Assembly: GCA_963813355.1 (NCBI GenBank)
Contig: CAWEYS010000008.1
Coordinates: 86,834-150,833, forward strand
From: DATAGF01 sp963813355
GTDB lineage: Bacteria; Actinomycetota; Thermoleophilia; Miltoncostaeales; Miltoncostaeaceae
Direction of reading: 5' to 3'
DNA: 64,000 bases
In this document: positions 17,069 through 24,486 of the stretch, piece after piece
Position numbering within the stretch: the first letter of the stretch is position 1
How the letters are laid out: each line of letters opens with the position of its first letter
The notes under the pieces: model-generated
Seen by the model: the letters and a program-made list of their open reading frames with translations, nothing else
Databases searched by the model: none
What the model was told of the DNA's origin: nothing
Position numbers and translations under genes: made by a program

Positions 17069-18003
17069 TCCTGCGGCCGCGGGGCCCGTTCTCCCTGCGC
17101 CAGTCGATCGTCGGCCGGGCCGGGGGCACCCTGCGCCTGCGCGGCGGGGAGCTCGAGATGACCGTGCGGCCGGGCGGCGCGGCGGGGCTGGCGAGGGTGC
17201 TCCAGCTCTCCGACGGGACGCTCCGCTGCGAGGTGGCCGAGGGCGACCCGGACGCGGTCGCCGCCGAGGTCCGCCGGCGCCTCTCGCTCGACGCGGACAC
17301 CTCGGAGTTCCGCGAGCGCTTCCGGGACGATCCGCTGATCGGGGAGCGCCTGCGGCGGCGGCCGGGGGTCCGGCCGGTCGCGCGCGGGACGGTGGCCCAG
17401 GCGGCCGTCGCGGCCGTCGCCGGGCAGCTCGTCACCTGGGCGGAGGCCGCCGCGGTCGAGGGCCGCGTCGTCGCCGCGGCGGCCCCGCGCCGCGCCGGCC
17501 TGCGCCTGCCGCCGACGCGGGCCGAGCTGGCCGCCCTCTCCCCCGCCGAGCTGGCGGCGCGGGGCCTGTCGGCCGGCCGCGCGTCGACGCTGGCCCGCCT
17601 GCTGCGGACGCTCGACCCCGAGGCGCTGCGCGGGCACGAGTCGCGGGCAGTGGTCGCCCGCCTCACCCGGGAGCGCGGGCTCGGGCCGTGGTCGGCGGGC
17701 GTCGTCGGCCTGCTGGGCCTGGGCCGCCTCGACGTCGGCCTGGTCGGCGACCTCGGGCTGATCCGGCTGGCGACGCGCCTGAACGGGCGCCCCGCCGGCG
17801 TCGCCGACACCGCCGCGCTGCTGGCCCCCTACGGCGAGTGGGCCGGCATCGCCAGCCTCCACCTGCTCGCCCACCCGTGGGCGGTGGCTCCGGTCAGGCG
17901 CGGCGGGCGAGCGACACGGCGAACCACCCCCGCGGGTCCTCGTGCCACTCCAGGAGCCGCAGCCCCGCCTCCGCGTACATCTCCGCGACCGTCGCCCGGG
18001 TGA
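17065..18003 (+). CDS. AlkA-like DNA-3-methyladenine glycosylase (HhH-GPD family)
   Basis: Base-excision repair enzyme of ~312 residues. The N-terminal AlkA-type domain begins LRPRGPFSLRQSI. The HhH-GPD part includes FRDDPLIGERLRRRPGVRPV, a glutamine-containing AAVAGQLVTW, LSAGRASTLARLL, and RERGLGPWSAGVVGL, followed by the catalytic-aspartate region VGDLGLIRLA. The GTG at 17065 overlaps the regulator stop. The last ~36 codons lie over the end of convergent egtD and look unlike protein; a base error near 17890 may hide the true stop. Substrate range (alkylated bases) is inferred from the family. Confidence 0.82.
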   Translation: MILRPRGPFSLRQSIVGRAGGTLRLRGGELEMTVRPGGAAGLARVLQLSDGTLRCEVAEGDPDAVAAEVRRRLSLDADTSEFRERFRDDPLIGERLRRRPGVRPVARGTVAQAAVAAVAGQLVTWAEAAAVEGRVVAAAAPRRAGLRLPPTRAELAALSPAELAARGLSAGRASTLARLLRTLDPEALRGHESRAVVARLTRERGLGPWSAGVVGLLGLGRLDVGLVGDLGLIRLATRLNGRPAGVADTAALLAPYGEWAGIASLHLLAHPWAVAPVRRGGRATRRTTPAGPRATPGAAAPPPRTSPRPSPG

Positions 18004-18888
18004 ACTTGCAGGAGATCTCGGTGCGCATCTCCTCGCCCTCGGCGAAGCGGACCTCCATCCCCAGCGCCGCCACCCGCACGAGCTGGGGGGAGCGGGCGCG
18101 CAGGCGCATCTCGATCCACGGCGGCCCCGGGTCGTAGAGCGCGACGTGCTCGAAGGCGGCGACGTCGAAGTCGGCGCCGAGCTCGCGGTTCAGCACGCGC
18201 AGCAGGTTGAGGTTGAACTGCGCCGTCACGCCCTCGGCGTCGTCGTAGGCGGCGCGGATGCGGTCGGCGTCGCCGGCCAGGTCGGTGCCCACCAGCAGCA
18301 GGTCGTCGTCGTCCATGAGCCCGGCCACCGAGGCGAGGAAGGGGGCGCGCTCGGCCGGCTCGAGGTTGCCGATCGTCCCCCCGAGGAAGGCGACCAGGCG
18401 CGGGGCGCGCCCCGCTCGGGCACCGCCGGGAGGTGGCGCGAGAAGTCGCCCGCGACCCCGTGGACCTCGAGCCCGGGGTAGTCCTCGACCAGGCGCCCCG
18501 CCGCGGCGAGGATCGCCTCGGGGCAGACGTCGAAGGGCACGTAGCGCTCGAGCGCCCCCGCGTCGCGCATCGCGTCGAGCAGGGCGGCGGTCTTGCGCGA
18601 CGCCCCCGAGCCCAGCTCCACCAGCTCGCCGACACCGTGGCGGGCGACGACGCCGTCGGCGACGCGGCGCAGGATCCGCAGCTCGGCGCGGCTCTGGTAG
18701 TACTCGGGCAGCCGCGTGATCCGCTCGAAGAGCGCGGAGCCGCGCTCGTCGTAGAAGTGCTTGGGCGGCAGCGCCTTCGGCGAGGCGGCGAGCCCGGCGA
18801 GGGCGTCGTCGGCGAGGCCCCGCCCGGCGCCGCGGGGGTGGACGTCCAGCCGGAAGGGCCGGGGGAGCAGCTCGACGCCCGACCTCAC
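17894..18888 (-). CDS. egtD: L-histidine N-alpha-methyltransferase (frame broken once)
   Basis: SAM-dependent enzyme trimethylating histidine to hercynine, the first step of ergothioneine synthesis. From 18888 one frame gives ALPPKHFYDERGSALFERIT, LPEYYQSRAELRIL and the SAM site LVELGSGASRKTAALLDA. At ~18400-18411 the signal jumps to another frame that continues VAFLGGTIGNLEPAERAPFL, LLLVGTDL, TAQFNLNLLRVLNREL, EMRTEISCKFT. A single base loss or two-base gain explains this; the parts together have the normal length (~330). It lies 51 bases downstream of egtB. I regard the gene as functional with a sequence error. Confidence 0.88.
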
Positions 18889-18939
18889 GCCCCTCCTCCG
18901 GCGTGGCCGCTCTCGCGGCGGCGACGCCCTCGTCGGCGC

Positions 18940-20196
18940 TCACGCGGCGTCCCGCGCCAACCGCAGCCCCGAGAAGATCTGGCGCCGCTGGGGCAGGTCC
19001 CAGTTGCGGAACGTGACCCGCGCGGCGATCGGCTGGGTGGCCCACGAGCCGCCGCGCAGCACCCGGTAGCGCGGCCCGAAGAAGACCTCGGCGTACTCGG
19101 GGTACGGGAAGGCGCGGAACCCCGGGTAGCCCTCGAAGGGCGTCAACGTCCACTCCCAGGCGTCGCCGAGCATCCCGCGGCACCCGCTCGGGGCCGCCGG
19201 GTAGGCGCCGCGCGCGGCGGGCGCGAACGCGAGCTGGTCGAGGTTCGCCGCCCCCGGGCCGTCCGGTGCGCCCTGGGCCGCGAGCTCCCACTCGGCCTCC
19301 GTGGGCAGGCGGGCGCCGGCCCACGCCGCGTGGGCGTCGGCCTCGTGGGCGGAGACGTTGCAGAGCACCCGCTCGGGATCGACGGGCTCGCGGCGGTCGA
19401 AGCTCCGGTCGAGCCAGCCGCCGTCGCCGTCGGGCTCCCAGTAGAGGGGAGCGTCGACCTGCTCCTGCTCCCGCCACTCCCAGCCGGCGGCGGTCCACAG
19501 CTCGCGCCGGCGGTAGCCCCCGTCCTCCATGAACGCCAGGTGCTCGCCGCACGTGACCGGGTCGCGCGCGATCCGGAACGGCGCCACCTCGCGCCGGTGG
19601 ACGGGGCGCTCGCAGTCGTAGGCGAAGGGCCCCTCCCGGGCGCCCATCGCGAAGGCGCCGCCCGCGATCTCGACCCAGCCGCCGGCCGGGCCCGCCGGGG
19701 CGGGCAGGGGGCGGCGCGCGGGCGGGGCGTAGCGGCCCGGCGGGAGCATCTGCAGGCACTGCAGGATGGTCTCGGTGTGCTGGGCCTCGTGCTGGGCGAC
19801 CAGGTCGAAGACGAAGCCGCGCGCCGTCAGGGGGTCGGCGTCGGCGGAGAGGTCGGCCCGCGCGAGCGCCTCCAGCGCGCGGGCGCGCACCTCGTCGAGG
19901 TAGCGGCGCGCCGCCGCCTCGTCGAGGATCGGGACGTCGGACCTGCGGGCGCGGGGCGTCTCGATCGCGTCGTAGACCTCCTCCAGCTCCGGGTGCAGCG
20001 ACGGCGCGCCGGTCAGGCCCCGCACGAGCCACAGCTCCTCATAGGCCGCGATGTGGCCCAGGTCCCAGAGCGGCGGGCTGAGCAGCGGCGTGTGCTGGCG
20101 CGCCATGTCCTCGGGGCTCAGCGGCGCGAGCAGGGCCCGGGTGCGGGCGCGGGTGTCCTCGAGGCGGCCGGCGACGGTCGTGGACAGCGCGCTCAC
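18940..20196 (-). CDS. egtB: Ergothioneine biosynthesis sulfoxide synthase EgtB
   Basis: Non-haem iron enzyme joining hercynine to a thiol (gamma-glutamylcysteine or cysteine) with oxygen. It has 418 residues. The N-terminal DinB-like domain supplies the iron ligands: a first histidine in WDLGHIAAYEELW, then the HxxxHxE motif in HEAQHTETIL. The C-terminal sulfatase-modifying-factor fold shows FAMGAREGPFAYDCERP, ARLPTEAEWELAA, GDAWEWT and LRGGSWAT. It is followed by egtD, so the core pathway is present. No egtA, egtC or egtE is seen here. The GTG at 20196 faces a region with three CCTCAC repeats. Confidence 0.93.
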   Translation of the reverse strand: MSALSTTVAGRLEDTRARTRALLAPLSPEDMARQHTPLLSPPLWDLGHIAAYEELWLVRGLTGAPSLHPELEEVYDAIETPRARRSDVPILDEAAARRYLDEVRARALEALARADLSADADPLTARGFVFDLVAQHEAQHTETILQCLQMLPPGRYAPPARRPLPAPAGPAGGWVEIAGGAFAMGAREGPFAYDCERPVHRREVAPFRIARDPVTCGEHLAFMEDGGYRRRELWTAAGWEWREQEQVDAPLYWEPDGDGGWLDRSFDRREPVDPERVLCNVSAHEADAHAAWAGARLPTEAEWELAAQGAPDGPGAANLDQLAFAPAARGAYPAAPSGCRGMLGDAWEWTLTPFEGYPGFRAFPYPEYAEVFFGPRYRVLRGGSWATQPIAARVTFRNWDLPQRRQIFSGLRLARDAA

Positions 20197-20231
20197 GCCC
20201 TCGAGGATCCCCGATCGCCGTGGGACCGCCG

Positions 20232-20280
20232 TGTGAGCGGCCTCACAGCGTGCGGTGCCTCACTAAGTGGGATCCCTCAC
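20232..20280. promoter_or_regulatory. Three CCTCAC direct repeats at 17-nt period, first within a palindrome
   Basis: CCTCAC occurs at 20241-20246, 20258-20263 and 20275-20280, exactly 17 nt apart. The first copy forms the right arm of the palindrome TGTGAGCGGCCTCACA (20232-20247). The array lies in the 178-base divergent gap between egtB and the VanW-type gene, so it may control either. The binding protein is unknown. Confidence 0.5.
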
Positions 20281-20360
20281 GGCGGCCGGGTGATCCGCCG
20301 GACGCGGTGAAACGTCGGTTGCGGCGACGGTGACCCTTCGGATCGCGGCCCTCTTGCCAC

Positions 20361-20366
20361 TACCAT
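20361..20366 (+). promoter_or_regulatory. -10 element of the VanW-family gene
   Basis: TACCAT, 8 nt before the ATG at 20375, with a weak TTCGGA 18 nt further upstream (20337-20342). Transcription would begin one or two bases before the start codon. Confidence 0.5.
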
Positions 20367-20374
20367 CCGCGGGC

Positions 20375-22273
20375 ATGCGTGAGGCCACGCGCAGCCGACC
20401 TCCCGCGCGCGGCCGCCGCCCCGCGCCGCGCACCCGCCGCCGTGCCCGGTGGCGGCTGCCGTTCGGGCCCGGGGGGCGGGTCGCCGCCGCGCTCCTCGGC
20501 CTGCTGATCGTCGTGCTCGGCGTGGGCGCCGCGCTCGGCGCGGCGCGGGACGACGGCGACGCCCCGGCGGGGGTCGAGGTGGAGGGCGTGAACGTCAGCG
20601 GGCTCAGCCCCGACGAGGTGGAGCGGGCCGTGCGCTACCGCGCCCGCCAGCTCATGGCGCAGCCGGTCGTGATCGTGCGCGACGACGCGCCCGAGCGGCC
20701 GGTCAAGGTGGCGCGGTCGAGCCTCGGCGCCCGGCCCCAGATCGAGCGCGCGGTCGACGAGGCGCTCGAGCCCCGCAGCCTCGGCGGCAGGATCCTCGGC
20801 GGCCTCGGGGTCGCGCCGACGCGCGAGGTCGACATCGGCTTCACCGTCCGCCAGGCGCGGGTGAACGCCGTGGTCGACCGCGTCGCCGGCGACCTCGACG
20901 ACCCGCCGGTGCCCGCGCGGCTGCGCGTCACCAAGGACGACATCGTCGTCGTGCCCGGCAAGGGGGGCTTCGGCATCGACGAGTTCGCGCTGCGCGACCG
21001 CATCGCGGCGATGCCCCAGGCGCCGATCGACGTGGCCGTGGGGCAGCAGCCGCCACCGGTCACGGAGGAGGCGGCCGAGGCGGCGCGCGAGCTCGCCCTG
21101 CGCGTGGTGGCCCGTCCGGTCGAGGTCTCGCTCCAGGGCCGCGGCGTCCCGATCGAGCCGGCGGTGCTGCGCTCGGCCCTCCGCTTCGCTCCCGACCCGC
21201 CGGAGATGAGGGTGCGGCTCGACCCGGACACTCTCTACCGGGAGATCGCGTCGGCCTACTCGACGCGCGAGCAGCCGGCGCGGGACGCGTCCTGGAGGCT
21301 CAACGGGGCGACGGCCACGCTGGTGCCGTCGCGGGTGGGGCGCAGCCTCGACATGGAGGCGATCGCCGCGTCGATCGTCGACGCCCCGGGGGGCCCCGCG
21401 GTGCGCGCGCGCTTCCAGGTGAGCCAGCCGGAGCTCACCACCGACGAGGCCCGCGCGCTGCGCATCACCGAGCTGGTCTCGGAGTTCTCGACCCCCTACA
21501 ACTGCTGCGAGCCGCGGGTCACCAACATCGCGCGCGCGGCCGAGACGCTCGACGGCTGGGTCATCCGCCCCGGCTGGACCTTCTCCCTCAACGACGCCCT
21601 CGGGCCGCGCACGACCGAGCGGGGCTACGTCGAGGCCCCGCAGATCCTCGGCGGCAAGCTGGAGGACGGGGTGGGCGGCGGCGTCTCGCAGGTCTCGACC
21701 ACCCTGTACAACGCGGCCTTCTTCGCGGGCATGGAGATCCTCGACCACACCCCGCACCAGTTCTGGATCTCGCGCTACCCCGAGGGCCGCGAGGCCACCC
21801 TCTCCTACGGCGGCCCCGACCTGGTCTTCAAGAACGACTGGGACGCCGGGGTCCTGATCGACGCCGTCGCCGGCGACAACGCCGTCACGATCCGCTTCTA
21901 CTCGTCCAAGCTCGGGCGGCGGGTCGAGACCGAGACGGGCGAGAGGACCGACTTCGAGGAGCCGGAGATCAACGAGACCGTCAACCCGGAGCTCGAGCCC
22001 GGCGCGCGCGTCGTCGAGCAGTACTCGGGTGGCCAGGGCTTCACGGTGAGCTACACGCGCGAGGTCTGGCAGGACGACGAGCTCAAGCGCGACGAGAGCT
22101 ACACCTGGCACTACTCGGCCCAGGACGCCTTCGTGGAGCTGGGGCCGCCGGCGCCCAAGCCCAAGCGCAAGGCCCCGGGCGCGGGCACCGCGCCCGACGA
22201 GCCGGCCGCGCCCGCCGACGAGGGCGGCGGGGCCACGACCGAGGAGCCGGCCGCCCAGGCGCCGACCCCGTAG
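20375..22273 (+). CDS. VanW-family protein with peptidoglycan-binding-like repeats
   Basis: A 632-residue membrane-anchored exported protein. A basic N-terminus precedes one transmembrane helix (~35-55). Then come two copies of the domain usually called PG_binding_4 (~60-330; VEGVNVSGLSPDEVERAV, GVPIEPAVLRSALRF). The VanW domain (~350-500) has FSTPYNCCEPRVTNIARAA, PGWTFSLNDALGPRT and GGGVSQVSTTLYNAAFFAG. A G5-like segment follows, and the tail is Pro/Ala/Lys-rich. VanW proteins occur with vancomycin-resistance genes and in wall maintenance, but their reaction is not established. The start is set by a -10 8 nt upstream. No van ligase genes are present. Confidence 0.88.
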   Translation: MREATRSRPPARGRRPAPRTRRRARWRLPFGPGGRVAAALLGLLIVVLGVGAALGAARDDGDAPAGVEVEGVNVSGLSPDEVERAVRYRARQLMAQPVVIVRDDAPERPVKVARSSLGARPQIERAVDEALEPRSLGGRILGGLGVAPTREVDIGFTVRQARVNAVVDRVAGDLDDPPVPARLRVTKDDIVVVPGKGGFGIDEFALRDRIAAMPQAPIDVAVGQQPPPVTEEAAEAARELALRVVARPVEVSLQGRGVPIEPAVLRSALRFAPDPPEMRVRLDPDTLYREIASAYSTREQPARDASWRLNGATATLVPSRVGRSLDMEAIAASIVDAPGGPAVRARFQVSQPELTTDEARALRITELVSEFSTPYNCCEPRVTNIARAAETLDGWVIRPGWTFSLNDALGPRTTERGYVEAPQILGGKLEDGVGGGVSQVSTTLYNAAFFAGMEILDHTPHQFWISRYPEGREATLSYGGPDLVFKNDWDAGVLIDAVAGDNAVTIRFYSSKLGRRVETETGERTDFEEPEINETVNPELEPGARVVEQYSGGQGFTVSYTREVWQDDELKRDESYTWHYSAQDAFVELGPPAPKPKRKAPGAGTAPDEPAAPADEGGGATTEEPAAQAPTP

Positions 22274-22326
22274 AGCCGTGGCCCCCGCTGCCCGCGCTTG
22301 CCCCGGGCGGCCGCGAGGGCGAACAT

Positions 22327-23526
22327 GTGTTCGTGCCGCCCGGGGCCACGATCCTGCACGCCGACCTCGACGCCTTCTACGCGTCGGTCGAGCAGCGGGA
22401 CGACCGCCGCCTGCGCGGGCGGCCGGTCATCGTCGGCGGGGGCGTCGTGCTCGCCGCCAGCTACGAGGCGCGGGCGGCGGGCGTGCGCTCGGCGATGGGC
22501 GGGCGGCGGGCGCGGCGCCTCTGCCCCGAGGCGATCGTCGTCGAGCCGCGCTGGACGGCCTACGTCGAGGCCAGCCGGGCCGTGTTCAGGGTCTTCGAGC
22601 GGACCTCGCCGCTCGTCGAGGGCCTGTCGATCGACGAGGCCTTCCTCGACGTGCGCGGGCTCGAGCGGATCGCGGGCTCGCCGGCCGAGATCGCGGCGGA
22701 CCTGCGGCGGCGCGTGCGCGAGGAGGTGGGGCTGCCGATCTCGGTGGGCGTGGCGACGACCAAGTTCCTCGCCAAGGTGGCCAGCGCCGTCGCCAAGCCG
22801 GACGGCCTGCTGGTCGTGCCGGCGGGCGGCGAGCGGGCCTTCCTCCACCCGCTGCCGGTCGAGGCGCTCTGGGGCGTCGGCCCGGCGACGGCCGGGCGGC
22901 TGCGCGCGCGCGGGCTCGCGACGGTCGGGCAGGTCGCCCGCCTCGACGAGACCGCGCTGGTGGCGCTCCTGGGCCAGGCGGTCGGGCGGAAGATGCACGC
23001 GCTGGCCCACAACCGCGATCCCCGCCCCGTCCGGCGTGGGCGGGGGCGGCGCCGCTCGGTGGGGTCGCAGTGCGCCAGGGACTTCACCTCACGGCCGCCC
23101 GAGGCGATGGACCGGACGCTGGTCGCCCTGGCCGACCGCGTGGCGCGGCGCACCCGGCGGTCCGGCCGCATCGGCCGCACGATCGTCCTGCGGATGCGCT
23201 ACGGCGACTACACCCGCGCCGCGCGGTCGCGCACCCTCCCCGACGCCACGGCCGACACCCGGGCGATCCTGGCCGCCGCCCGGGAGCTCCTCGACGAGGC
23301 CCGGCCCGCCATCGAGCGCCGGGGCCTGACCCTGCTCGGCATCGCTCTCACGAACCTCGACGACGGCGGCCCCGTGCAGCTGGTGCTGCCGATCGACGGC
23401 GAGCGCCACCGCGCCCTCGACGCCGCCGTCGACCGCGTCCGCGAGCGGTTCGGCACCACCTCCCTGACGCGGGCCTCCCTGAGCGGCGAGCACCGCGGCC
23501 TGGCGCCCTGGCTGCCCCCGGACTGA
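22327..23526 (+). CDS. dinB: DNA polymerase IV (Y-family)
   Basis: Error-prone translesion polymerase of ~399 residues. The catalytic metal ligands are in ILHADLDAFYASVEQ near the N-terminus and in GLSIDEAFLDV. The fingers contain YEARAAGVRSAM. The palm-thumb shows VGVATTKFLAKVASAVAKPD and the helix-hairpin-helix LWGVGPATAGRLRARGL. The little-finger domain begins near SVGSQCARDFT. A C-terminal PVQLVLPI could be a sliding-clamp-binding peptide. The start is uncertain between GTG at 22327 and 22333. The gene follows the VanW gene by 53 bases and ends 3 bases from the convergent hydrolase. Confidence 0.94.
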   Translation: MFVPPGATILHADLDAFYASVEQRDDRRLRGRPVIVGGGVVLAASYEARAAGVRSAMGGRRARRLCPEAIVVEPRWTAYVEASRAVFRVFERTSPLVEGLSIDEAFLDVRGLERIAGSPAEIAADLRRRVREEVGLPISVGVATTKFLAKVASAVAKPDGLLVVPAGGERAFLHPLPVEALWGVGPATAGRLRARGLATVGQVARLDETALVALLGQAVGRKMHALAHNRDPRPVRRGRGRRRSVGSQCARDFTSRPPEAMDRTLVALADRVARRTRRSGRIGRTIVLRMRYGDYTRAARSRTLPDATADTRAILAAARELLDEARPAIERRGLTLLGIALTNLDDGGPVQLVLPIDGERHRALDAAVDRVRERFGTTSLTRASLSGEHRGLAPWLPPD

Positions 23527-23529
23527 CCG

Positions 23530-24474
23530 TCAGCGGCGCCCGTCCCCGCCGTCCTCGAAGAACGCCGTCAGCTCCTCCACGGTCTCGCGCGGTGCCTCCT
23601 CCGGGACGAAGTGGCCGCCCGGCATCGCGCGCCCGCGCACGTCCTCCGCGACGGCCTGCCACGTCGCCAGGACGTCGTAGATGCGGCCCATGCGGCCCTC
23701 TTCCCCCCACAGGACCAGCAGGGGGCAGGCCACGCGGCGATCGGCGTCCGCCGCGTCGTGCTCGAGGTCGATCGACGCCCCGGCGCGGTAGTCCTCGCAC
23801 GAGGCGTGGATGGCCTCGGGGCGCGAGAACCACCGCGCGTACTCGCGGATCGCCGCCTCGTCGACCGGGGTGGCGGTGCCGGACCAGCGCCGCACGGTCT
23901 CGCGCAGGAACCACTCCGGGTCGCGGCCGATCATGGTCTCGGGCAGGCCGTCCGGCTGGATCAGGAAGAACCAGTGGTAGTACGAGGTCGCCACGGCCTG
24001 GTCGACCGTCCGGAACAGCGTCGCGGTGGGGACGATGTCGAGCAGCGCGGCCCGGCTGACCCGCTCGGGGTGGTCGCGGAGCATGCGGTGGGCGACGCGG
24101 GCGCCGCGGTCGTGGCCGGCGAGGGCGAAGCGCCCGTGCCCCAGGCGCTCCATCAACAGCACCATGTCGCGCGCCATCGCCCGCTTGGAGTAGCCCTCGT
24201 GGTTCTCGCCGTCGGGCGGGGTCGAGCTGTCGCCGTAGCCGCGAAGGTCGGCGGCGACCACCGTGAAGCGCTCCGCCAGCGCGGGGGCGACGCGGTGCCA
24301 GCAGGTGCGGGTCTGGGGGTATCCGTGCAGCAGGAGCAGGGGCGGCCCCGCGCCCGCCGTCTCGTAGGCGATCGTCGCCTCGCCGACGTCCTCCGCGCCC
24401 TCCCGGAAGCCCTCGATCACGGGGCGGATCCTCTCACGGAGGCGGCGCGCCGGGGCGGGAATCCGCCCCGGCAT
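23530..24474 (-). CDS. Haloacetate-dehalogenase-like alpha/beta hydrolase
   Basis: A soluble 314-residue alpha/beta hydrolase of the epoxide hydrolase/haloacetate dehalogenase group. It shows LLLLHGYPQTRTCWHRVAP (oxyanion region), the nucleophile elbow AGHDRGARVAHRM (aspartate nucleophile, two arginines), YYHWFFLIQ (the His-Trp pair that holds the halide in fluoroacetate dehalogenases) and the catalytic histidine in GGHFVPEEAP. These residues favour dehalogenase over epoxide hydrolase, but the substrate is inferred. An internal GTG at ~24423 is an alternative start. It lies 12 bases after the subtilase gene on the same strand. Confidence 0.85.
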   Translation of the reverse strand: MPGRIPAPARRLRERIRPVIEGFREGAEDVGEATIAYETAGAGPPLLLLHGYPQTRTCWHRVAPALAERFTVVAADLRGYGDSSTPPDGENHEGYSKRAMARDMVLLMERLGHGRFALAGHDRGARVAHRMLRDHPERVSRAALLDIVPTATLFRTVDQAVATSYYHWFFLIQPDGLPETMIGRDPEWFLRETVRRWSGTATPVDEAAIREYARWFSRPEAIHASCEDYRAGASIDLEHDAADADRRVACPLLVLWGEEGRMGRIYDVLATWQAVAEDVRGRAMPGGHFVPEEAPRETVEELTAFFEDGGDGRR

Positions 24475-24486
24475 CTGCGTCGGCGG

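Noticed and set aside
20330..20374. Earlier start for the VanW-family protein at 20330
   Set aside because: It would place the promoter -10 (20361-20366) inside the coding region; the ATG at 20375 fits the -10 and the basic N-terminus before the membrane helix.
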